Made by a program: the position numbers and the translations under genes. The notes beneath the pieces were generated by a model. That model saw only the letters and a list, made by a program, of their open reading frames with translations. It was not told the origin of the DNA and made no database searches. A stretch of 10,301 nt of DNA from Bacteroidales bacterium. GTDB taxonomy: Bacteria; Bacteroidota; Bacteroidia; Bacteroidales; 4484-276. The DNA is taken from the NCBI GenBank assembly GCA_018400545.1, contig JAGYLT010000065.1:1-10301 (forward strand), in the 5' to 3' direction. Of the stretch, positions 1 through 6,070 are shown piece after piece; position 1 is the first letter of the stretch; the number at the start of each line of letters is the position of its first letter.

Positions 1-1496
1 TTAGTGCGCCAACTTTGTTCAATGTATTTATTTAACCATAGGCTTAAAAAACACAAGTAAATATGCGCTTTGATTCTGCCTTCCTTCCAATGCCTCATCG
101 GCCTTACTTCGATATGGGTCTTCATGTCCCTGAAACTCCTTTCTACTTTTATCAGGTCCTGATAACTATTGACAATCATTGTGTCATCCATACTTTCCTG
201 ATCAAGGTCTGTTTGTAATAAATAGTAGTGCCCTATTTTATCTTGTAAAACAGATGCTTTGCGGTCAAGGTTAAACATTAACCGGTAGCGTTCCTGATTT
301 TTTATTTCAATGGGGTCGATCCAAATATTCCATAAGTTTTTTTGCTGATACTTTTCAAGTACCTTCATTGCGCGGTGGTACAATTTTTTATCATCTTTGT
401 TTTGTGGGGTGTTTTTTATTTTCTTTAGCTCTTCATATACTTTGCGCCTGTGGTTGGCAGCCTGGAATACTTTGCGGTAACCTTTGCTTTGGTGGCGGCA
501 TAAAATATATCGTCTCCCGTTATGGTTTATTGATGTGATGCCTTGTTGGTCGAACAGTTCTGGCTGATGGGCATGTTCAATCATCAAAAGTGCCTGTTGT
601 GCCTGGCCGGGAAGTCCTGTAATATAATTTAGCCCCAGTTGCTTTATGTCATCAATTGTGGGTTCACCGCTCATCGAGCGATCGGCTACCCAAATGGCCT
701 TTGTTGCATTATAATATTTTTTCCAGTCCGAAAAAGTCTTAAGGACAGTTTTTGCATCTGCAGTGCCACCTTTCCATATTTGTATATCCAAAGGCATATT
801 GTCCTGGTTAACCACCAAGCCGTAAGTAACAATATACCGATCGTGCCTTTTTTCTTTGCTATCCCCTCGTCCGCCCAGTTCAGCTTTATTTCCTGTGAAA
901 TAGCTATTACTCAAATCATATAATAATAGCTTATCAGTAGTATAAGGCAATTTTTTGTATAAACTTTGTTTGATGTCCCCAAATTTCTTTTGCAACTCAT
1001 CCATTGCCCCATACACCGAATCTTCTTTAAAACTCCTCTTGCCTCCAAATAGGTACATCAACCCGCTTTCGCGTTGTTGACAAAACTTTACTTTACTGTT
1101 AGGATAGATCATCTGATGGATGACAAGTTCCTGCATTATTTGACTGGTTCTACGGCTAAGGTGTTTGTCCAGCACAGCAAACATCCCGCTTTGTTTTAAA
1201 TGCTTTAAAGCTACTGCCAGTCCGCCTCCTCTGTAAACATCTCCTACTTCAAAACCAGGTTTTTCTTTTGATAATAATCCTTCAATATTTAAAACCTGCC
1301 ATTCTTCAGAAGTTAGATGTTTGACGCCTCCGTGCTCATATATTATTTTGGCTCTTTCGGCGATAGGGAGACCTTCGATTTTCTGGACAGTCTTTACCCT
1401 TGGCTTCTTGGTCTGGGGATCACGATAACTCATTGCGAGTTTTCTGTTTCGGCTTATTATGCCTTTGCGCTTAACGGTGCTACATTGTATAAACAT
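1..1496 (-). CDS. IS1634-group (IS4-type) DDE transposase, C-terminus cut by window edge
   Basis: The minus strand is open for 498 codons from the ATG at 1496-1494 to position 3, with no stop, so the C-terminus lies beyond the window. It should catalyse cut-and-paste transposition. The DDE residues appear to be D194 (YDLSNSYF), D272 (VADRSMSG) and E452 (VERSFRDMK). Y445, E452 and K459 keep the Y-x6-E-x6-K spacing of the IS4 YREK signature, with L448 in place of R. The N-terminus (MFIQCSTVKR, then SYRDPQTKKPRVK) resembles the usual start of IS1634 transposases. The frame is blocked upstream by TAA near 1557-1559 with no earlier ATG, so the start is secure. IS1634 transposases are commonly about 500-580 residues, so little is missing. 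There is no internal frameshift or stop, so the enzyme could be functional. The family assignment comes from motif recognition, not a database search. Confidence 0.88.
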   Translation of the reverse strand, partial: MFIQCSTVKRKGIISRNRKLAMSYRDPQTKKPRVKTVQKIEGLPIAERAKIIYEHGGVKHLTSEEWQVLNIEGLLSKEKPGFEVGDVYRGGGLAVALKHLKQSGMFAVLDKHLSRRTSQIMQELVIHQMIYPNSKVKFCQQRESGLMYLFGGKRSFKEDSVYGAMDELQKKFGDIKQSLYKKLPYTTDKLLLYDLSNSYFTGNKAELGGRGDSKEKRHDRYIVTYGLVVNQDNMPLDIQIWKGGTADAKTVLKTFSDWKKYYNATKAIWVADRSMSGEPTIDDIKQLGLNYITGLPGQAQQALLMIEHAHQPELFDQQGITSINHNGRRYILCRHQSKGYRKVFQAANHRRKVYEELKKIKNTPQNKDDKKLYHRAMKVLEKYQQKNLWNIWIDPIEIKNQERYRLMFNLDRKASVLQDKIGHYYLLQTDLDQESMDDTMIVNSYQDLIKVERSFRDMKTHIEVRPMRHWKEGRIKAHIYLCFLSLWLNKYIEQSWRT

Positions 1497-1500
1497 GATG

Positions 1501-1521
1501 CAAAAGTAGCAACTACTTTTG
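1501..1521. repeat. Perfect 9-bp dyad over transposase -7 box
   Basis: CAAAAGTAG (1501-1509) and CTACTTTTG (1513-1521) are perfect inverted repeats separated by CAA. One arm contains the whole -7 box of the transposase promoter. On a transcript entering from polA, the RNA would fold into a 9-bp stem ending four bases before the transposase ATG. A transcript starting at the element's own promoter would lack the stem. It may be an operator, or a guard against read-through translation as seen in some IS elements; the role is inferred. Confidence 0.7.
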
Positions 1522-1532
1522 TAATAAACAAA
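1501..1532 (-). promoter_or_regulatory. Transposase promoter (TTTG-N20-TACTTTTG)
   Basis: Read on the minus strand, TTTG (1532-1529) is followed by 20 bases and then TACTTTTG (1508-1501). This matches the Bacteroidota housekeeping promoter (-33 TTTG, about 19-21 bases, -7 TAnnTTTG). Only four bases (CATC) separate the -7 box from the ATG. Transcription would therefore start at or next to the start codon, giving a leaderless or nearly leaderless mRNA. No experimental start is known. Confidence 0.65.
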
Positions 1533-1709
1533 GGGATTCCAGTTTTTTTTAGGAAGTTAAGCTAAAATAGAAAAAATGTTAAAAACACCAAGATATTCCC
1601 CACTATTTAAACCTGGTACATTTAAGGGATTAAATGAATGTATTTCAAAGGGTTATCACCTAAAGTTGCCCACCCGCGAAATTATCTATTGGAAATTAGC
1701 TTGATAATA
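1533..1709. other. Gap between transposase promoter and polA stop; no gene supported
   Basis: AT-rich sequence that must contain the right end of the insertion sequence. No hairpin followed by a T-run was found on the minus strand, so no intrinsic terminator for polA is visible and polA transcription may run into the element. An open frame of 42 codons at 1576-1704 on the plus strand is not supported as a gene. Confidence 0.5.
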
Positions 1710-4496
1710 CTAATGTGCTTCCAGCCAGTTGTTTCCGGTATTCATATCCACCACAACCGGCACTTTTAGCCTGATGGCATTTTTCATGTTTTTTTCCACG
1801 ATAGGCTTAATTTTATCCAGTTCATCTTTTGCAGCATCAAACACCAGTTCATCATGCACCTGTAAAATCATTTTTGATTTCAGGTTTTGAGCTTCCATTT
1901 CATTAAAAATCCGGATCATGGCAATTTTTATCATATCCGCCGATGAACCCTGAACAGGCGCATTGATGGCATTTCGCTCCGCAAAACCACGAACGGTTGC
2001 ATTGCCTGAATTGATATCCTTCAGGTAGCGCCGGCGGCCCATGATGGTTTCCACAAATCCATGCTCTTTGGCAAAAGCAATGTTGCTGTCCATGTATTTT
2101 TTCACACCCGGATACTGCTTAAAATAGTTTTCGATAATATCCCGGGCTTCACCTCTTGGAATGTTCAGGCGCTCAGAAAGCCCGAAAGCTGAAATACCAT
2201 ACACTATTCCGAAGTTTACGGTCTTGGCATTGCGGCGCATATCCTTGCTTACTTCATCGGGGTGAACCCCATATACTTTTGCTGCTGTTGCCGTGTGGAT
2301 GTCCATGCCCTCCACAAAGGCTTCCATCATGGCCGGGTCCTCGCTCATGTGGGCAATCAGGCGCAACTCGATTTGTGAATAATCCGCAGCAAGCAAAATC
2401 TTGTCCTCATTCCCGGGCACAAAGGTTTTGCGTATTTCGCGCCCTTTTTCGGTGCGTATCGGAATGTTTTGGAGGTTTGGATTTGTTGAACTCAGCCGGC
2501 CGGTTGCCGCCACAGCCTGGTTGTAACTTGTATGAATTCTTCCATCCCGTGGATTGATCAACTCAGGAAGTGCGTCCACATAAGTTGACTTGAGTTTGGT
2601 GAGTGAGCGATAATCCAGAATTTTTGTGACAATGCTATGTTTCTTCTCAAGCTTGGAGAGTACATCCTCACTGGTGGAATATTGTTTGGTTTTGGTGAGT
2701 TTGGGCTTATCGGTAATTTTGAGTTTTTCGTAAAGAATTACACCCAACTGCTTCGGCGAACCCACATTAAACTGCTCTCCGGCCATTTCGAAAATTTCCT
2801 TTTGCACAGCTTCAATCTCCACTTTGAGCTGATTCGAAAAATTCTTCAGTGTTTCAATATCCAGATTCACACCCTCGGCCTCCATACTTCCAAGCACTGG
2901 CAACAGCGGTATCTCGATTTCATCAAACAGTTTCCTCACCTTTCTTTCATCCAGCAACGGTTCCAGTTTTTGGCGCAATTGTAATGTGATATCCGCATCT
3001 TCGGCGGCATAATCGAGCACTTTTTTAGGATGCTTTTCCCAGGCCTGACGCATGTTGAGTTGCTTCACACCTTTCTTGCCCGTTACATCCTCATAGCTCA
3101 TGGTTTTGTATTTCAGGTAATGATCGGCAAGGAAATCCATGTTGTGCCGTAAATCCGGCTCTATCAGGTAGTGCGCCAGCATGGTATCGAACAATTTGCC
3201 TTTCACATCCACATCGTACCATTTTAAAACGGCGATGTCAAATTTGAGGTTTTGTCCCGTTTTCTCAATCTTTTGATCCTCTAAAACTTCCTTCAGCTCA
3301 GCCACAATTTTTCTGGCCTCTTCCGGGTCGGCGGGAATGGGCAGATAACAAGCTTCATTAGGCTTGAGGGCAAACGACATCCCCACCAGTTCGGTGTTGT
3401 TGGGATCGATGCCGGTGGTTTCGGTGTCGAAACAAAATGACTTTTGCATTTTGATTTCTGAGATAAGTTTTTCTCTTTTATTGCGATTATCAACGAGATA
3501 ATAATTGTGATCAGTCGTTTCGATGGAGTTCAATGTTTCCACCTCCACACCGGCCTGGCTGAAAAGGTCTTCCTGTTTTTCAGCAGCCTGCGCAATTTTT
3601 TCAGATCCTTCCGATTTAAAAAAATCGAAAATGCGGGCGGCGTATGTTCTGAATTCCAGTTCCAGGAATAATTCTTTAAGCGCTTCGAAATCCGGGGTAC
3701 TGATTTTCAGTTTCTCCTCTTCAAAATCGATGGGAACATTCAATTCGATGGTAGCCAGTTGTTTGGATTCCAGGGCCTGTTCAGCATTTTCCCTGACATT
3801 TTCGGCGAGCTTGCCTTTCAGTTCATCAGCATGTTCGATCACAGCTTCCACACTGCCATATTTTTTAACGAGATCTTTGGCGCGCTTTTCGCCAATGCCG
3901 GGTACCCCCGGAATATTATCCGATGAATCGCCCCACAAACCCAAAATATCAATCACCTGTTCGGGCCGTTCCAGATCGTATTTTTTACAAATTTCTTCCA
4001 CACCCAAAACCTGTGCTTTGTTTCCCATGTAGGCAGGTTTATACATAAAAATGTGATCGGAAACCAACTGCCCAAAGTCTTTGTCGGGCGTCATCATGTA
4101 GGTTGTGAATCCTGCCTTTTCAGCCTTTTTTGCAAGTGTACCGATCACATCATCCGCCTCATAACCATCCACGAACAAAGCCGGAATGCTAAAAGCTTCG
4201 ATGAGTTTATAAATGTAGGGAATGGCTCTGGCGATGTCTTCCGGCATTTTTTCGCGGTTGGCTTTATATTCCACGTAACCTTCGCTGCGCAGCGTGGGCG
4301 CAAAAGTATCGAAAGCAACCCCGAGATGCGTGGGTTTTTCATTGCGGATGATGTCGAACAATGTGTTTGAAAATCCCAGGATTGCCGAAGTGTTGAGCCC
4401 TTTCGAGGTAACCCGCGGATTTTTATTCAGCGCATAATATGCCCGGTAAATCAGGGCCATGGCGTCGAGCAGGAATAAACGTTTGTTTTCCGTCAT
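1710..4496 (-). CDS. polA: DNA polymerase I
   Basis: Replicative gap filling, primer removal and repair synthesis. The protein is 928 residues and has all three domains. The N-terminal 5' nuclease (about 1-290) carries DAMALIYRAY at 11-20, GYEADDVIG at 111-119, TPDKDFGQL at 136-144 and GDSSDNIPGVPGIG at 189-202. The 3'-5' exonuclease (about 330-515) keeps D357/E359 (FDTET), D420 (NLKFD) and Y496/D500 (YAAED), so proofreading should be active, unlike in Taq-type enzymes. The polymerase domain has ATGRLSSTNPNLQNIP at 664-679, motif A with D705 (DYSQIELR), motif B with R754, K758 and F762 (AKTVNFGIVYG) and motif C HDE at 881-883. These catalytic positions coincide with E. coli numbering. F762 fits normal discrimination against dideoxynucleotides. 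The start ATG at 4496 opens directly on the conserved N-terminus. The gene runs divergently from the DUF481 operon and is apparently monocistronic. Confidence 0.98.
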   Translation of the reverse strand: MTENKRLFLLDAMALIYRAYYALNKNPRVTSKGLNTSAILGFSNTLFDIIRNEKPTHLGVAFDTFAPTLRSEGYVEYKANREKMPEDIARAIPYIYKLIEAFSIPALFVDGYEADDVIGTLAKKAEKAGFTTYMMTPDKDFGQLVSDHIFMYKPAYMGNKAQVLGVEEICKKYDLERPEQVIDILGLWGDSSDNIPGVPGIGEKRAKDLVKKYGSVEAVIEHADELKGKLAENVRENAEQALESKQLATIELNVPIDFEEEKLKISTPDFEALKELFLELEFRTYAARIFDFFKSEGSEKIAQAAEKQEDLFSQAGVEVETLNSIETTDHNYYLVDNRNKREKLISEIKMQKSFCFDTETTGIDPNNTELVGMSFALKPNEACYLPIPADPEEARKIVAELKEVLEDQKIEKTGQNLKFDIAVLKWYDVDVKGKLFDTMLAHYLIEPDLRHNMDFLADHYLKYKTMSYEDVTGKKGVKQLNMRQAWEKHPKKVLDYAAEDADITLQLRQKLEPLLDERKVRKLFDEIEIPLLPVLGSMEAEGVNLDIETLKNFSNQLKVEIEAVQKEIFEMAGEQFNVGSPKQLGVILYEKLKITDKPKLTKTKQYSTSEDVLSKLEKKHSIVTKILDYRSLTKLKSTYVDALPELINPRDGRIHTSYNQAVAATGRLSSTNPNLQNIPIRTEKGREIRKTFVPGNEDKILLAADYSQIELRLIAHMSEDPAMMEAFVEGMDIHTATAAKVYGVHPDEVSKDMRRNAKTVNFGIVYGISAFGLSERLNIPRGEARDIIENYFKQYPGVKKYMDSNIAFAKEHGFVETIMGRRRYLKDINSGNATVRGFAERNAINAPVQGSSADMIKIAMIRIFNEMEAQNLKSKMILQVHDELVFDAAKDELDKIKPIVEKNMKNAIRLKVPVVVDMNTGNNWLEAH

Positions 4497-4516
4497 GATA
4501 AAAGTTTTGATTTCAG

Positions 4517-4524
4517 CAAATGTA
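4517..4524 (-). promoter_or_regulatory. Candidate polA -7 box (TACATTTG)
   Basis: Read on the minus strand, 4524-4517 is TACATTTG, a match to TAnnTTTG, ending 20 bases before the polA ATG. It predicts a leader of about 15 bases. No TTTG/TTG -33 element is present at the usual 19-21 base spacing, so this is supported by the -7 box and position only. Confidence 0.4.
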
Positions 4525-4606
4525 AGTGATTTTCGACTTTCAGGAGGGGGAAGGGTGTTATTGGTTATTAGCGGTTACTAATGGCTATGATTTAAAATAT
4601 TGCAAA

Positions 4607-4630
4607 TGTCTCACTTCGTTCGACATGACA
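4607..4630. repeat. Short dispersed repeat of the TGTCGAnCGnAG type
   Basis: TGTCTCACTTCGTTCGACA (4607-4625, followed by TGACA) reads TGTCGAACGAAGTGAGACA on the other strand. I recognise this as a variant of a short intergenic repeat common in Bacteroidota genomes. The ends (TGTC/GACA) pair, with a further AC/GT pair around a TTC loop, so it can form a weak imperfect hairpin. Just upstream, 4563-4582 holds two related decamers (GGTTATTAGC, GGTTACTAAT). Family membership is from memory, not from a search. Confidence 0.45.
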
Positions 4631-4664
4631 TTAAATACATAATCTTGAGTGGTAGGACGGTGGT

Positions 4665-4818
4665 GGGGCTGTCTCATTATATTGATTTCGCCACAAAATC
4701 ACGAAAGCACAAAAATTTCACTAAAGTATAAATCACAGTATAACAGCGATTTGTGCGATTTGGTGTTTTGGTGTCTTTGTGGCATTTTCTTCAATATTTG
4801 GACTTTTGAGACAGCCCC
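4665..4818. mobile_element. 154-bp MITE-like element with 12-bp perfect terminal inverted repeats
   Basis: GGGGCTGTCTCA (4665-4676) and TGAGACAGCCCC (4807-4818) are perfect inverted repeats at the ends of a 154-bp segment. The interior is also roughly symmetrical. The left arm has ATATTGA then GCCACAAA and a run of CACnAAAn octamers (4692-4726). The right arm has the complementary run ATTTGGTG, TTTTGGTG, TCTTTGTG (4758-4781), then GGC and TCAATAT. The whole segment could fold into one long imperfect hairpin. It encodes no credible protein and no target duplication was identified. It looks like a non-autonomous element mobilised by a transposase elsewhere in the genome. The local transposase is not known to use these ends. 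Confidence 0.65.
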
Positions 4819-4846
4819 GGCCAGGTGTTCCTTTGCTCTTAGATAT

Positions 4847-4862
4847 ACAGGCTAAAGTCTGT
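4847..4862. repeat. Palindromic 16-bp hairpin repeat
   Basis: ACAGGCT, an AA loop and AGTCTGT form a seven-pair stem including one G-T pair. No T-run follows on either strand, so it is not a convincing intrinsic terminator. It resembles a short dispersed palindrome (CTAAAG core within ACAG/CTGT) that I associate with Bacteroidota intergenic regions. It lies between the MITE-like element and the candidate DUF481 promoter. Confidence 0.4.
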
Positions 4863-4897
4863 GGTAATTCAGGATAATCTTTGAATGAAATTTTAAA

Positions 4898-4905
4898 TAC
4901 ATTTG
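4898..4905 (+). promoter_or_regulatory. Candidate -7 box for the DUF481-DUF748 operon (TACATTTG)
   Basis: TACATTTG matches TAnnTTTG. The nearest upstream TTTG (4880-4883) is only 14 bases away, shorter than the usual 19-21, so the -33 match is poor. A start near 4911 would leave a leader of about 125 bases before the ATG at 5035. An alternative is TAAAGTTTG at 4987-4995, which has one extra spacer base and a TTG at 4968-4970. No other gene or known riboswitch was recognised in 4906-5034. Confidence 0.35.
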
Positions 4906-5034
4906 CCCTGAGGACGTGGCAACATAAAAATGCTAGTTTGCGAATTATGCAGGTTAATCAAATTGCATTGAACATTATCCATTTTTTAAAGTTTGGGATG
5001 TGTAAATCTAAAGTATTACCAAATTTTAAATGAA

Positions 5035-6045
5035 ATGATTTCCAGAGTTTATTTTGCAGCTTTATTGATTTTAGTATCATCAACGGCTTTTTCAGCCAAC
5101 GATTCAATAGTTTTTAACAACGGCAATTTTATTGTAGGTGAAATTCAGAGCATGAACAGAGGGGTTTTGACTGTGGAAACAGATTACAGCGATAGCGACT
5201 TTAAAATTGAGTGGGGTGGTGTAGCAGAAATCTATGGATTAAACTACTTCCTGATCAGCTTGTCGGATGGTACCAGAGTTACCGGAAGTTTTGCCTCCCA
5301 GGCAGATGGAAAAGTGATGCTGAAAGGAGAGCTCACCATTTATGAAACCGAAATGGACGACATCGTGTATATTAAATCCGTGGATCAGGATTTCTGGAGC
5401 AGGGTTTACGCTTCAATCGACCTAAGCCTGAGTGTTGCCAAAGCCAATAACCTGAGGCAGTTAAATACGCGTTCGAATATTGGGTACATTGCCGACCTGT
5501 GGTCAGTGTCCGGGTCTTATTCGCAACTTTTCTCTGAGCGGGATGATGTTGAAGCTACCCGCAGAACCGACGGCTCCGCATCTTTCAGTTATTTCTTACC
5601 CAAAGACTGGTATATTCCGGCCAATATTTCATTCCTTTCAAATACCGAGCAAAAGCTTGATTTGCGTATCAATGCGCGGTTGGGTTTCGGTAAATATGTG
5701 ATTCACACCAATCAATCCTACTGGGGGTTTTCATTGGGTGCTTCCTACAACGACGAAAAATATGCAACCGAAGCAGAACAACGCAAAAGCTGGGAAGGCT
5801 TTTTAAGTTCAGAACTTAATTTATATGATATTGGCGATCTGAATCTGCTTGTTTCAGCCACGGTCTATCAGGGGCTTACAGAAACTGAAAGGTTTCGTTC
5901 TGATGTAAAATTTGATGCAAAATATGACCTGCCTCTCGATTTTTATATCCGGGCAGGCTTTACGGTGAACTATGACAATAAGCCTGCAGAAGGGGCCAGC
6001 GAAACAGACTATGTGCTGGAATCCGGATTTGGCTGGGAACTCTAA
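5035..6045 (+). CDS. DUF481-type outer-membrane beta-barrel protein with signal peptide
   Basis: A 336-residue protein whose start I place at ATG 5035. The frame extends upstream to a TTG at 4993, but only the ATG start gives a clean signal peptide: MISR, a hydrophobic core (about 5-17), and likely cleavage after A21 (STAFSA-NDS). Mature residues 22-115 form a small beta domain (FNNGNFIVGEIQSM..., DGTRVTGSF) that often precedes DUF481 in Bacteroidota. From about 125 to the end, alternating hydrophobic/polar beta strands (VSGSYSQLF, ADLWSVSG, LNLLVSATVYQG, FYIRAGFTVNYD) fit a porin-like or salt-stress-type DUF481 barrel. There is no TonB plug and no enzyme motif. It precedes the DUF748 gene by 25 bp, so the two are probably co-transcribed. 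Function unknown; the family call rests on overall pattern and length. Confidence 0.75.
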   Translation: MISRVYFAALLILVSSTAFSANDSIVFNNGNFIVGEIQSMNRGVLTVETDYSDSDFKIEWGGVAEIYGLNYFLISLSDGTRVTGSFASQADGKVMLKGELTIYETEMDDIVYIKSVDQDFWSRVYASIDLSLSVAKANNLRQLNTRSNIGYIADLWSVSGSYSQLFSERDDVEATRRTDGSASFSYFLPKDWYIPANISFLSNTEQKLDLRINARLGFGKYVIHTNQSYWGFSLGASYNDEKYATEAEQRKSWEGFLSSELNLYDIGDLNLLVSATVYQGLTETERFRSDVKFDAKYDLPLDFYIRAGFTVNYDNKPAEGASETDYVLESGFGWEL

Positions 6046-6070
6046 AGCAAGCATCCTTTAACGCCTTACC

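Larger units (their letters stand above)
1..1675 (-). mobile_element. Insertion sequence of the IS1634 group, left end outside window
   Basis: The element consists of the transposase gene plus its upstream flank. The left end lies outside the window or at its very edge, so terminal inverted repeats and target duplication cannot be paired. The right boundary given is a guess. The reverse complement of 1659-1675 (GGGTGGGCAACTTTAGG) shares CAACTTT and a G-rich flank with window bases 4-16 (GTGCGCCAACTTT). This match is gapped and weak, and bases 4-16 are still inside the transposase reading frame. The true right end could be anywhere in 1533-1709. The element sits immediately 3' of polA in the same orientation. 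Confidence 0.5.

Noticed and set aside
639..923. Plus-strand open frame of 94 codons
   Set aside because: Antisense shadow of the transposase, whose catalytic motifs lie on the other strand.
1317..1565. Plus-strand open frame of 82 codons
   Set aside because: Antisense to the N-terminus and promoter of the transposase; no family resemblance.
1576..1704. Open frame of 42 codons on the plus strand between the IS and polA
   Set aside because: It has no recognisable family or promoter and probably overlaps the IS end; a chance frame in AT-rich sequence is the simplest reading.
3523..4032. Plus-strand open frame of 169 codons, serine-rich
   Set aside because: Antisense to the polA 5' nuclease region; composition is what a reversed coding strand produces.
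4649..4855. Open frame of 68 codons across the intergenic region
   Set aside because: It runs through the MITE-like element and its terminal repeats; no protein family signal.
4847..4862. Hairpin as an intrinsic terminator
   Set aside because: No T-run follows on either strand and neither neighbouring gene ends there.
4993..5034. TTG-initiated N-terminal extension of the DUF481 protein
   Set aside because: The extension would put 14 polar residues before a clean signal peptide that begins at the ATG at 5035.
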